A stretch of 63,543 bases of DNA from Bacteroidales bacterium (GTDB lineage Bacteria > Bacteroidota > Bacteroidia > Bacteroidales > UBA932), in NCBI GenBank assembly GCA_017616655.1, contig JAFZXU010000037.1:1-63543 (forward strand), in the 5' to 3' direction. A model generated the notes under the pieces. It worked only from the letters and a program-made list of their open reading frames with translations, searched no databases and was not told where the DNA came from. This document shows positions 55,577 through 63,083 of the stretch, one piece after another; positions within the stretch are counted from its first letter, which is position 1, and each line of letters opens with the position of its first letter. Both the position numbers and the translations under genes were made by a program.

Positions 55577-55645
55577 TTGGCACTCCATTCGGGCGGAATC
55601 GCACTATATTGCGGCGTCAAACAATTTAACAAAGGAGGTTTTACT

Positions 55646-56707
55646 ATGAAGAAAAGATTTGTGGTGACGGCAGTACTGACCTCCGTCATCCTTGCATCCT
55701 GCAACATCGACCCCGCCGGGAGGGAGTCCCGGCTTGATTTGAGCTTTGCCGAGCCGCTCAGTTCCCCTGACACCAGGGCAGGCGTAGCAGCCGACAGCAA
55801 CTCCTTCATCCTGTCCATTGCAGGGATGAACGGAGAGACTGTATATAAAGGTGCGTACGGTTCGAGGCCGGCCGGCCTGACCTTGAAATCCGGCACCTAT
55901 GAGGTCTCCGTAGTGTCGCAGGAATTCGTACTGCCGGCCTTCGAGAAACCCCAGTACGGTGATTCCCAGATCGTCCTGGCCGCGAACGGAGAACCGGTCA
56001 GAGTCGCCTTCCTCTGCAGGATGACAAACGCAGGAATCAGGATTTCCCTGACCGATGCCTTCAAGGCGAAGTATCCTGCAGGCATCCTTCTGCTGAAGCA
56101 GGATGCGGGGAGCCTCGCCTACACCTACTCAGAAAGCCGCACAGGCTATTTCAAGGCGGGGGATGTGGGTTTCTACTATGTCAACGGAGGAAGCGAGACG
56201 CCGCTCTTCAACCGCCAGGTCAATTCCGGGGAGAGGCATTCGCTCACTTTGAACGCCTCCTCCGAGGAGAGCGCATCGGGGTTCAGCATCAAGGTGGACA
56301 CCACCACTCTGGCCATCGTGGAAATGGTGACCGTAGGCCAGGAATATGCCGGAGCGGACGGATCATCTGCCCAGAAGGCAATGAGCATCAGCCAGGCGGC
56401 AAGCCATCCGGGGGACACTCTATGGGTATGGGGTTATATAGTCGGAGGGGATTTGACGACCTCATCTGTCAATTTCGACGGGCCGTTCGAGAAGAGTTCC
56501 AATATGGCGATCGCCGCATCTGCGTCTGAGAGGAGATTCGCCAACTGCTTTCCGGTTGAACTCTCCAAAGCCGCGGTAAAGAATGCCCTTAACCTGGTGG
56601 ATAACCCGGGCAATCTCGGAAAGAGAGTGTGTCTTAAAGGCAAAGTGGCAACCTATTTCGGCCTTACCGGCCTGAAATCGGTGTCGGAATTCGAATTGGG
56701 AGAGTGA
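55646..56707 (+). CDS. Bacteroidota lipoprotein, DUF4493-like with C-terminal OB-fold-like (DUF6359-like) domain
   Basis: 353 residues, lipobox ILASC (C19). Residues about 50-230 resemble DUF4493-type adhesin-associated repeats (LTLKSGTYEVSVVSQEFVLP; GYFKAGDVGFYYVNGG). Residues about 250-353 (SAQKAMSISQAASHPGDTLW; GKRVCLKGKVATYFGLTGLK) look like the OB-fold domain often at the end of such proteins. Role unknown, perhaps surface assembly. A strong AAAGGAGG ribosome-binding site (55631-55638) fixes the start. It ends exactly next to the convergent STAS gene, with no gap. Confidence 0.75.
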   Translation: MKKRFVVTAVLTSVILASCNIDPAGRESRLDLSFAEPLSSPDTRAGVAADSNSFILSIAGMNGETVYKGAYGSRPAGLTLKSGTYEVSVVSQEFVLPAFEKPQYGDSQIVLAANGEPVRVAFLCRMTNAGIRISLTDAFKAKYPAGILLLKQDAGSLAYTYSESRTGYFKAGDVGFYYVNGGSETPLFNRQVNSGERHSLTLNASSEESASGFSIKVDTTTLAIVEMVTVGQEYAGADGSSAQKAMSISQAASHPGDTLWVWGYIVGGDLTTSSVNFDGPFEKSSNMAIAASASERRFANCFPVELSKAAVKNALNLVDNPGNLGKRVCLKGKVATYFGLTGLKSVSEFELGE

Positions 56708-57010
56708 CTATTCCACCTCGAAAAGGTTCAGGAATCCGGTCATCATGAATACGCTCCGGATCGAGTCGTTCATCCCCTTGATGACCACCCTGCCGCCTTT
56801 CGCCTGAGAGGCCTTGCGTATCGTAAGGAAGGTCCGGAGACCGGAGCTGCTGATGTAGCTCATCTCTTCGCAATCGAGAATGATGCTCTTGTCAGCCTCC
56901 GCGAGGAGGGGTTCAACGGCTTTGTTGACATCCATGAATGCAGCTGTGTCGAACCTCCCGATGAAGGAAATGATAATTGTCTCTTCCTGCCTGTTGATTT
57001 TGATTTCCAT
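56708..57010 (-). CDS. STAS-domain anti-sigma factor antagonist (RsbV/SpoIIAA-like)
   Basis: 100 residues, one STAS domain. MEIKINRQEETIIISFIGRF gives the first strands; YISSSGLRTFLTI (52-64) contains the phosphorylatable serine region, Ser56 aligning with SpoIIAA Ser58 (SSG). In the usual switch the dephosphorylated form binds the RsbW-type kinase and frees its target. It is the last gene of the five-gene alarmone/partner-switch operon, six bases after the kinase. Confidence 0.9.
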   Translation of the reverse strand: MEIKINRQEETIIISFIGRFDTAAFMDVNKAVEPLLAEADKSIILDCEEMSYISSSGLRTFLTIRKASQAKGGRVVIKGMNDSIRSVFMMTGFLNLFEVE

Positions 57011-57016
57011 ATAATG

Positions 57017-57442
57017 TCAGATTTTTTTTGTCATTGTAAGGATATTCCTGCCGTTCGATCGCCTGTATGATACAGAATCCATAAGAGTCCGGATCAGATG
57101 GATGCCCAGGCCGCCCACCTTCCGCTCCTCCACGCCGAGGGTGGTGTCGGCCTCGGGGGCCTCGACGGGATTGAAGGGGGTGCCGGTATCCGACACGGCG
57201 AGCTCGAGGCACGATTTGCTGATTGATGCATCAATCTCGACCAGCCCTGAGGTTCCTTCCGGATAGGCATACATCATAACATTGGAGACAGCCTCCTCCA
57301 GAGCGAGATTGATGCCCATAGCCACCTCGGCAGGCATATTCATACCGGCTGTGATCTCTTCCAGGAAGGCCGGAATGGAAGGTATCTCCTTTACGTCGTT
57401 ATGGAGTACGAGGCGGCGTTTCCTCACTGATTTGCAACACAC
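57017..57442 (-). CDS. RsbW/SpoIIAB-type anti-sigma serine kinase
   Basis: 141 residues, GHKL ATPase fold. N box NLALEEAVSNVMMYAYP, G1 box VSDTGTPFNP, G2 region KVGGLGIHLIRTLMD. These kinases phosphorylate a STAS partner and hold a sigma factor or another target. The start is GTG at 57442 (CAC on the plus strand), four bases after the APH-like gene. No sigma factor gene is nearby. Confidence 0.9.
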   Translation of the reverse strand: MCCKSVRKRRLVLHNDVKEIPSIPAFLEEITAGMNMPAEVAMGINLALEEAVSNVMMYAYPEGTSGLVEIDASISKSCLELAVSDTGTPFNPVEAPEADTTLGVEERKVGGLGIHLIRTLMDSVSYRRSNGRNILTMTKKI

Positions 57443-57446
57443 GGTT

Positions 57447-58283
57447 CTATCTCAAGATTGATTCCAGAGCGGCACGGAACTCCGGCATAGGCCGGCGCGT
57501 ATCACGCTCGATTATTATGGTTTTAAGTCCGGCGAAGGGCCGCACCTCCTCCTCGATGGAGGAAAGAGGCCTGTCGGATCCGAAATAAGCGGGAGCGAAG
57601 GCTTCCCAAAAACGGCGGGCGGTGGCGTTGTCCATATGGAACGCTTCACGGGTGAACGACTCCAGGTTCAGGTTTCCGGTAAGATAGACCATTCCGAGGT
57701 CGAACAGCGGATTGCCGCAGCAGAAGTCGCCCAAATCTATGAAGTAGCGCTTATCGCCCACGAAGATGGCATTTCCGAACTGGAGGTCGCCGTGAAGGGC
57801 GTTGTCCGTATCGGGAACGTCGGAGATGAAACGCTCCAGACGCTCCTTTTCAGGAGAAGTGAAGAAGGGATTTTCCTCCAGAAGGCGGAAATAGTTCTCT
57901 TTCACGTCGTTGAACTGGCTCCTGTCAAGAATGACCGAGTGAAGGCTGCGGCACATTTCCGCGAACTCCTCAGCATAGCGGACCACCTGGGAGGGGTCGT
58001 CACCGACTGCGCGGGCGTATGAGACCTTTCCTTCGATCCTTCGGAACCGGATGCCGTACCTTCCGTCGGGAGTGACGACATAATCTCCCGGTTCAGGAGT
58101 GGGAATGCCGATTTCATATGCCTTGCGGGCCATCTGCATCTCCTGAAGCGGCTGCGTCACCTTACCGGGAAAGTAGAGTTTGAGCATAACCGAAGGATTG
58201 CTCCTGTGATTGTAGCTCTCACCGTTGGCGCCCTCTCCGGCCGCAACGTAGTCATTCATATCTATTAGGACAGGGTCATTCAT
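57447..58283 (-). CDS. Aminoglycoside-phosphotransferase-like kinase (TIGR02172-like)
   Basis: 278 residues. Kinase-like fold: ATP-lysine in SVMLKLYFPGKV, HGDLQFGNAIF (Brenner motif with catalytic Asp and Asn) and IDLGDFCCGNPLFDLGMVYL (metal-binding Asp). The family, as I recall, is expanded in Fibrobacter and gut Bacteroidota under TIGR02172, with no known substrate. The ATG at 58283 overlaps the HD gene by four bases (ATGA), so the two are translated together. Resistance to aminoglycosides is possible for the fold but not suggested by context. Confidence 0.82.
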   Translation of the reverse strand: MNDPVLIDMNDYVAAGEGANGESYNHRSNPSVMLKLYFPGKVTQPLQEMQMARKAYEIGIPTPEPGDYVVTPDGRYGIRFRRIEGKVSYARAVGDDPSQVVRYAEEFAEMCRSLHSVILDRSQFNDVKENYFRLLEENPFFTSPEKERLERFISDVPDTDNALHGDLQFGNAIFVGDKRYFIDLGDFCCGNPLFDLGMVYLTGNLNLESFTREAFHMDNATARRFWEAFAPAYFGSDRPLSSIEEEVRPFAGLKTIIIERDTRRPMPEFRAALESILR

Positions 58284-58867
58284 TTTTTGCCGAATACCTT
58301 GTTTATCAAATGCTCGAACTCTCTGAAGGCATCCGTGTCGGAGAGCTCCCTGAGGGAATCCGCAAGTCCGCGGTAATGCCATTCGTGTTCGGAACGCTCT
58401 TTCACGTGGAAGAGATTCCAGAGGGAATCGCCCACCTTCTCGTAATCCCGGGCTATAGCCCTCATATTTGAGAGTTTGTCCCCTATCGCCACTATCTTCA
58501 CATCGCGCGGAGCCGATGCCAGTTTCTCGATTGCCTTCTGCTTGCGGAAATGCCAGGAGAGGCTTTCATCCTGCTCGGCGACCTCCACGTCGGTCTCCTT
58601 CTCCACTATGTCGGCTATCCTGTCGCCGAATGCGGCGCGGATATCATCCGCCGTAAACGGGGTGTCCTCCACCACGTCGTGAAGCGCCGCTGCGGCCAGA
58701 AGCTCCTGATCCGGGGTGATGGTGGCCACTATGGCCACCGCCTCCAGCGGATGTACTATGTAAGGGAAGCCCTTTCCCCTCCGTTCAATACCGGAATGCG
58801 CCCTTACGGCGAATCCTATCGCCCTGTCAAGCAGTTCCGTGTCGATATGTCCCTTGTCCTTTCCCAT
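58280..58867 (-). CDS. Stand-alone RelA/SpoT-type HD (p)ppGpp hydrolase (small alarmone hydrolase)
   Basis: 195 residues. The residues known to form the hydrolase site of RelSeq (R44, H53, H77, D78, E81, D82, D144, N148) have counterparts at R30, H39, H63, D64, E67, D68, D130 and N134 with identical spacing. Motifs: YIVHPLEAV, ALHDVVEDT, GDKLSNMRAI. No synthetase, TGS or ACT domain. It should remove the 3' pyrophosphate from ppGpp with Mn2+. Sits four bases after the synthetase gene. A role as neutraliser of that synthetase is plausible. Confidence 0.88.
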   Translation of the reverse strand: MGKDKGHIDTELLDRAIGFAVRAHSGIERRGKGFPYIVHPLEAVAIVATITPDQELLAAAALHDVVEDTPFTADDIRAAFGDRIADIVEKETDVEVAEQDESLSWHFRKQKAIEKLASAPRDVKIVAIGDKLSNMRAIARDYEKVGDSLWNLFHVKERSEHEWHYRGLADSLRELSDTDAFREFEHLINKVFGKK

Positions 58868-58871
58868 ACCG

Positions 58872-59984
58872 TTACTTCTTTTTATTCATAAATGGAAGAT
58901 CTGCAGTCTGTTCCATAACCATGTCGGCCATCACTTCGTTTGCGGGGTTCGGTCCGTTCAAGGCATCGAACAGATACTTCAGGCCGGCCTTTCCGCCGCC
59001 GGAACCGAGGATGAAGGCTATGCATAGATTCTGGGGCCCTATCGAAGAGGAAATAATGTCGATATCCGTCACTCCCATCTGGTAGCAGGCAATCTGGTAA
59101 GCCGCATCCGACCATTTGCGGATGAAACTGTCCACATCACCGAGGGTGGAGAAGCGGAAAAGCTTGAATACCTGAAGGAAATTCAGGAGCGAAACCTCGT
59201 GGATCTCGGCCTGGTTGATAGCCGCTATGCGCCTGTTCAGGGGGCGGAACGGCTCCAGCATAAGATAACTGCGGAAGGAATCGCCGTCCAGAGGTACCTC
59301 GCTGAGGTTTCCGGAGGCCACCATAGACTGTATCTTGCGACGGTAGTCGGCTATTTCCACACGGATGCGGCTGAACTCGTCGTCCACCAATTCGAGCATT
59401 CCGGCCAGACGGCTCAGATTGCGCAGATAGCCCTTGGGGACCTCGAAACCTGACTTGTAGCCGATATCGTGGTTCATATTTGCCCAGGCGTGCTGGAGGA
59501 CGGTGCGCATCTGCACCTCGAAGCGGACATCGTTGAGTTCGGGATACTCGTCGCTCTTGTAGACATTCTTGGGGATGCGGCAGATGTAGTGCAGGGAGAG
59601 ATAGCCGAAACTGTCTATCTCGTGCAACTTTCGCTTATCCACCGAGTTATCCCAATCTATGTCGAAGTAACGCTCAACCAGGGAAGCCACCTTATCGACG
59701 TCGTCTGCATAGAAGGTGACCACCCTCAGGCCGACTATGTCGGTCAAATCCAGCACGGAGTTGTATTTGGCGCCTTTGAGAGCAAGTTTTCCCGCCAGCG
59801 AATTCCTGGTCTTGACCCTCTGCTCCACGGCGGCTACGATGATGCCGGCCTCTTCGAAGAAACCGCGGAGCTTCTCCTGAAGCGCCGGAGCCATCTTTGA
59901 AAAGAGCGGAAAGAGCCTGTCGTACTCCTCCAATATCGCCTCGCAGTGGGGGTCGAGGTTGTATTCAAAATTGTTGATGTCCAC
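58872..59984 (-). CDS. Stand-alone RelA/SpoT-type (p)ppGpp synthetase domain protein
   Basis: 370 residues. RelA/SpoT synthetase motifs at about 60-180: TDIVGLRVVTFYADDVDKV (D82, D94, D95), SFGYLSLHYICRIPK (Y128, H132, with Leu for the usual Arg/Gln), RFEVQMRTVLQHAWANMNHD (E156, Q158, H165). No HD domain precedes and no TGS/ACT follows; instead about 190 residues of mixed helix (GYLRNLSRLAGMLELVDDEF; FLQVFKLFRFSTLGDVDSFI) form an unrecognised C-terminal part. Expected to move pyrophosphate from ATP to GDP/GTP, or to tRNA if of the toxSAS type. Start is GTG at 59984. Confidence 0.88.
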   Translation of the reverse strand: MDINNFEYNLDPHCEAILEEYDRLFPLFSKMAPALQEKLRGFFEEAGIIVAAVEQRVKTRNSLAGKLALKGAKYNSVLDLTDIVGLRVVTFYADDVDKVASLVERYFDIDWDNSVDKRKLHEIDSFGYLSLHYICRIPKNVYKSDEYPELNDVRFEVQMRTVLQHAWANMNHDIGYKSGFEVPKGYLRNLSRLAGMLELVDDEFSRIRVEIADYRRKIQSMVASGNLSEVPLDGDSFRSYLMLEPFRPLNRRIAAINQAEIHEVSLLNFLQVFKLFRFSTLGDVDSFIRKWSDAAYQIACYQMGVTDIDIISSSIGPQNLCIAFILGSGGGKAGLKYLFDALNGPNPANEVMADMVMEQTADLPFMNKKK

Positions 59985-60005
59985 GTTTTTAACCTATGAA
60001 TTGAA

Positions 60006-60053
60006 CAAAGATACAAAACAGTGCCGATAATTGAAACTTTTTGAGTACTTTTG
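60006..60053. promoter_or_regulatory. Divergent promoters: alarmone operon and nitroreductase
   Basis: TATCTTTG on the minus strand (60006-60013), 21 bases before the synthetase GTG at 59984, and TACTTTTG on the plus strand (60046-60053), six bases before the nitroreductase ATG. The 32-base gap between them is the place to look for a shared operator; I see no clear palindrome there. Confidence 0.6.
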
Positions 60054-60059
60054 AAAACT

Positions 60060-60695
60060 ATGAAAAGAATATCAGCACTCCTGATCGCCTTTGCGGCGAT
60101 AATGATGGTCGCAGTCTCCTGCAAGGACTGCAAGCCCGCCCCCAAGAGCGCCCTTGAGGTAATCAAGGCCCGAACGAGTATCCGCAGTTTCACCGGTGAG
60201 AAGCTTACCGAGGAACAAATCAACACCCTTCTCGACGCTGCGATGGCAGCACCCACGGCTGCAGACATCCGCCCCTGGAGGTTCGTGGTCATTACTGACG
60301 AGGCCACCAAAGACGGCCTCTATGAAGGCGAGCACCACAAAAGCATGGTCAATACCGCCGGTGCCGTCATCATCGTCTGCGGCGAGACCACTCGCATGGC
60401 ACGTCCCCGCGGCGCAGCCGAAGATGCTCCGCTGGAGGAGAAGCCGGTACGCTACTGGTTCGAGGACTGCTCCGCAGCCACCGAGAACCTGCTCCTTGCC
60501 GCTACCGCCCTCGACCTTGGTGCTGTGTGGCTCTCCTGCTACCCCAACGATAAGAGCGTGGAGCGCATCAGCAACTATCTCGGCCTGCCTGCCAACGTGG
60601 TTCCACTCGCAATAGTTCCAGTGGGAATTCCCGCAGAGAACCCCGAGCCCAAGGACAAGTGGAATCCTGACAACATCCACTACGAGAAGTGGTAG
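60060..60695 (+). CDS. Nitroreductase-family lipoprotein
   Basis: 211 residues. Lipobox AVSC (C21), unusual because nitroreductases are mostly cytoplasmic, though exported forms occur in Bacteroidota. FMN-binding motifs: RTSIRSFTGEKLTEEQINTL (about 38-57), AAMAAPTAADIRPWRFVVI, and GAVWLSCYPNDKSVERISNY near the C-terminus. It probably reduces quinones or nitro compounds in the envelope. A strong terminator follows. Confidence 0.88.
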   Translation: MKRISALLIAFAAIMMVAVSCKDCKPAPKSALEVIKARTSIRSFTGEKLTEEQINTLLDAAMAAPTAADIRPWRFVVITDEATKDGLYEGEHHKSMVNTAGAVIIVCGETTRMARPRGAAEDAPLEEKPVRYWFEDCSAATENLLLAATALDLGAVWLSCYPNDKSVERISNYLGLPANVVPLAIVPVGIPAENPEPKDKWNPDNIHYEKW

Positions 60696-60718
60696 GCGCC
60701 ATACTTAACTGACAAAAG

Positions 60719-60755
60719 AATGACATCCTGTCCATCCGGGATGTCATTTTTTCTT
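60719..60755 (+). terminator. Terminator after the nitroreductase gene
   Basis: AATGACATCC (60719-60728) pairs with GGATGTCATT (60739-60748), followed by a T/C run (TTTTTCTTTTTT). Confidence 0.85.
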
Positions 60756-60820
60756 TTTTCCCCCTCTGGCACCGGAGTTGTCCGAAGAGGGGCAAACAAC
60801 CTTTTAAAAACTATTGCATT

Positions 60821-61252
60821 ATGGTACCTGTTAGAAGAAATGAGCAAAGCTGGTTGCCGGACATCTTCAATGATTTCTTTGACAACCGATGGATGGAAAG
60901 GGCCAATTGCACCGCCCCTGCCATCAACGTTATCGAAAACGAAAAGGAATATGATGTGGAACTCGCCGCTCCGGGCCTTACCAAGGAGGACTTCAACATC
61001 CAGCTCGACGCCGAGGGCAACCTCGTCATCAATATGGAGAAGAAGAACGACAAGGAGGAGAAGAAGCATCACGGACGCTTCCTGCGCCGCGAATTCTCAT
61101 ACGAGAAGTTCCAGCAGACCCTGATGCTTCCTGAAGATGCCGACATCGAGAAGATCGGCGCATCGATGGAGCACGGCGTCCTCAACGTCCACATCCCCAA
61201 GATCGAGAAGGTCGCCAAACCCGAAATCAACAAACAGATCGAAATCAGGTAA
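60821..61252 (+). CDS. Small heat-shock protein, Hsp20/alpha-crystallin family
   Basis: 143 residues. Alpha-crystallin domain about 35-130 (PAINVIENEKEYDVELAAPG, LRREFSYEKFQQTLMLPED, and the closing GVLNVHIPKI) with a short N-terminal arm (LPDIFNDFFDNRWM), and a basic C-terminus with IEIR in place of the usual IxI tail. ATP-independent holdase. The leader (60756-60820) has a CCCCTCT/AGAGGGG hairpin at 60761-60792 but no proven thermosensor. Confidence 0.95.
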   Translation: MVPVRRNEQSWLPDIFNDFFDNRWMERANCTAPAINVIENEKEYDVELAAPGLTKEDFNIQLDAEGNLVINMEKKNDKEEKKHHGRFLRREFSYEKFQQTLMLPEDADIEKIGASMEHGVLNVHIPKIEKVAKPEINKQIEIR

Positions 61253-61256
61253 TCCC

Positions 61257-61335
61257 GTCCCTTCACCCGCAGATGCCCGGTCAAGCCGGGCATGACGAAG
61301 GCGCTCCTTGACAGGGGCGCCTTCGTCGCGTGAAG
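61257..61335. repeat. Cloverleaf-like palindromic element with a 15-base direct repeat
   Basis: Two hairpins, TGCCCGG/CCGGGCA (61274-61292) and GACGAAGGCGC/GCGCCTTCGTC (61294-61327), are enclosed by CTTCAC/GTGAAG (61261-61266/61330-61335). The first 15 bases (GTCCCTTCACCCGCA, 61257-61271) recur at 63507-63521. A REP-like intergenic repeat is likely; it may also terminate hsp20. Confidence 0.6.
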
Positions 61336-61390
61336 TATTAATTGATATTCATCATATCACAAGCCAGAACATGAATGAATGGATAAACTA

Positions 61391-61615
61391 TTACAATAGT
61401 CCTGCCCTTTCTAGTTCATCACAAAAATCAATAAGATCCTGTCCCTTCAGACTATCCTCGTATTTCATTAAAAGTTTGTGAGCTTTTTCCATATTTCCAC
61501 TTTTTGCGGCAGATACAACTTCTTTGGCAGCCTTTTCTCCAGTGGAAGCGCAAGAGCAGATTAATAACGAAGAGATTAATAATATTAATACTAAATGAAA
61601 AGTTCTTTTTCTCAT
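61391..61615 (-). CDS. Unknown small lipoprotein
   Basis: 74 residues, lipobox ICSC (C22, in LLICSCAST), followed by a helical repeat-like stretch (AAKEVVSAAKSGNMEKAHKL; LLMKYEDSLKGQDLIDFCDE) similar to a single TPR unit. AT-rich. Last gene of a leftward three-gene group with short gaps (five and six bases). Confidence 0.65.
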   Translation of the reverse strand: MRKRTFHLVLILLISSLLICSCASTGEKAAKEVVSAAKSGNMEKAHKLLMKYEDSLKGQDLIDFCDELERAGLL

Positions 61616-61620
61616 AACAA

Positions 61621-62232
61621 CTATTTTTTTATCACTTTTGAGAGTATGGTAAATGCTCCTACAAAGCCTAAGAACACCATAATGAGGAAATTTAAAAGAT
61701 TAAAACGATAATAGTCATCAACTTCTCCAAATTCAATCAATGAAGCGAATCCCAATCCAAGCAGAATCGAAAAAAGAACAACCTTACGTTGTCGCTTATT
61801 ATTCTCAATAATTAGTTGATTTGATGCTTGGTTTAATCTTTCTATAAAATAATTCAGTCTTCCTCTAATATCTGACGCATACTCGACATCTTTAATAGAT
61901 GATTTGATTCTTTTTAGATTGTTGATTGTGTCTTCAAATGTATTGCCAGATAACACTACCTGCAAGGGTTCTCCTGATTGTAGTTGTTCAATTAATTGTT
62001 CTAGGTACTGTTTAACGCGAATTAGCATCATGCTTTCTTGTGATGATTCACCTTTAGGAACAACTATGCAGGCATCTTTGATTTGCATTAATACTAAAGA
62101 TATTATTTCACGAGATGTCTTTTTGGATGTATCATCCCAATTCTCGGCAAACAAACTGAGGATTCCATCTACAGCAGCTTTTTCAGCTGTTTCATCCCGT
62201 TTAAGCATAAATGAATCGTTTATAATTCCCAT
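61621..62232 (-). CDS. Unknown membrane protein, cytoplasmic helical part with two C-terminal TM segments
   Basis: 203 residues. Residues 1 to about 150 are soluble and helical (IRVKQYLEQLIEQLQSGEPL; RLNYFIERLNQASNQLIIEN, probably coiled coil). Two transmembrane segments follow at about 152-168 and 177-197. No family recognised. Base composition is clearly more AT-rich than the rest of the window, which suggests acquisition by transfer. Confidence 0.65.
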   Translation of the reverse strand: MGIINDSFMLKRDETAEKAAVDGILSLFAENWDDTSKKTSREIISLVLMQIKDACIVVPKGESSQESMMLIRVKQYLEQLIEQLQSGEPLQVVLSGNTFEDTINNLKRIKSSIKDVEYASDIRGRLNYFIERLNQASNQLIIENNKRQRKVVLFSILLGLGFASLIEFGEVDDYYRFNLLNFLIMVFLGFVGAFTILSKVIKK

Positions 62233-62238
62233 AACACT

Positions 62239-62433
62239 CTACTTCGTTATTTTCTCAATTATCTTGAAGTTCATAAGCATGTCGGACAATGGCAATATCC
62301 GTGAATCTCCATTATCAATTATTTGTTCAACTACTGGATTTTTCCCACCTATGACTTTGTATCTTATTACAGTACCATTGTCATAGGTTACCTGATAAAT
62401 AGGGCCTAGTTCAAGATGAAGCATTAATTCCAT
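62239..62433 (-). CDS. Unknown small protein
   Basis: 64 residues, no membrane segment: GPIYQVTYDNGTVIRYKVIG looks like a short beta-hairpin domain. First gene of the AT-rich group, six bases before the membrane protein. Not recognised; it could be a small SH3-like domain. Confidence 0.55.
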   Translation of the reverse strand: MELMLHLELGPIYQVTYDNGTVIRYKVIGGKNPVVEQIIDNGDSRILPLSDMLMNFKIIEKITK

Positions 62434-62807
62434 AAGGCTACTACGTTATTATTCCTTTAGACTCCTATCAAGGCACAATAAATAAAAAAGTGTGGAGCCA
62501 ACTTTCGTTTATTTTGTGGGAGGCTGTGGAAGGGCCGAAACGCAATAAACTACTGATAACTCCACACCCGGCCTGATATGGAGTCTTGCCCGTAAGAAGA
62601 GCAATCAGCATAACCAATGCACGAGTGAAAAAGAATCCGTAATCCTGCGTAATAGAAAACTTCCACATTTCCCACAAAGGATACGAAAACACTTTCGCTA
62701 ATATGTCTACCCCGCTGGGGTTTTGCAAATATATGAAATAGACATTAAGAATCCAAAACTAAGAACGTTATATCCTCTCAAGATGACAATCTAGTGCCGA
62801 ATCATTC
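62434..62807. other. Gap of about 370 bases without a convincing gene
   Basis: AT-rich. Contains GTGTGGAG (62490-62497) and its complement CTCCACAC (62560-62567) enclosing a purine-rich stretch. An 86-codon open frame (62468-62728, minus strand) has no start context, no promoter element and an odd composition, and is not called. It may be remnant DNA of the islet. Confidence 0.4.
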
Positions 62808-63083
62808 TCATCTGTAGTGCCCAAAAACCGAAAGGACCAGGACCTCTTTTGATTCTTCATAGACCTTATAAACCAGTCGGTGTTCTTTCGTGATTCGTCT
62901 GGAGTAAACAGAGCCACCGAATCCTTTCAAAGGCTCTAATTGTCCAGTACCGGACTTGGGATGTTCTTGTAGTTCATCTATGAGACCGGCGAGTTTGTGA
63001 AGCGACAGAGGGGCTTTCTTTTGAAGCTCCTTCAAATCCTTCTTAGCGTCTTCTGTGAATACTATGGAATAACTATGCCTCAT
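62808..63083 (-). CDS. yoeB: Toxin, YoeB/RelE-type mRNA interferase
   Basis: 91 residues, YoeB family: SIVFTEDAKKDLKELQKKAP, PLKGFGGSVYSRRITKEHRL and the closing VYEESKEVLVLSVFGHYR. The catalytic pattern (Glu/Arg in the SRRI-x-x-x-HRLVY block, and His-Tyr near the C-terminus) is kept. It cuts mRNA on the ribosome when free of its antitoxin. Overlaps the antitoxin gene by 11 bases. Confidence 0.92.
   Translation of the reverse strand: MRHSYSIVFTEDAKKDLKELQKKAPLSLHKLAGLIDELQEHPKSGTGQLEPLKGFGGSVYSRRITKEHRLVYKVYEESKEVLVLSVFGHYR

Noticed and set aside
60761-60792. Hairpin before hsp20 as an RNA thermometer
   Set aside because: The hairpin is 28 bases from the start codon and does not cover a ribosome-binding site; no ROSE or fourU pattern.
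62468-62728. 86-codon frame in the AT-rich islet
   Set aside because: No promoter element, no recognisable domain and an unlikely composition; kept only as part of a described gap.
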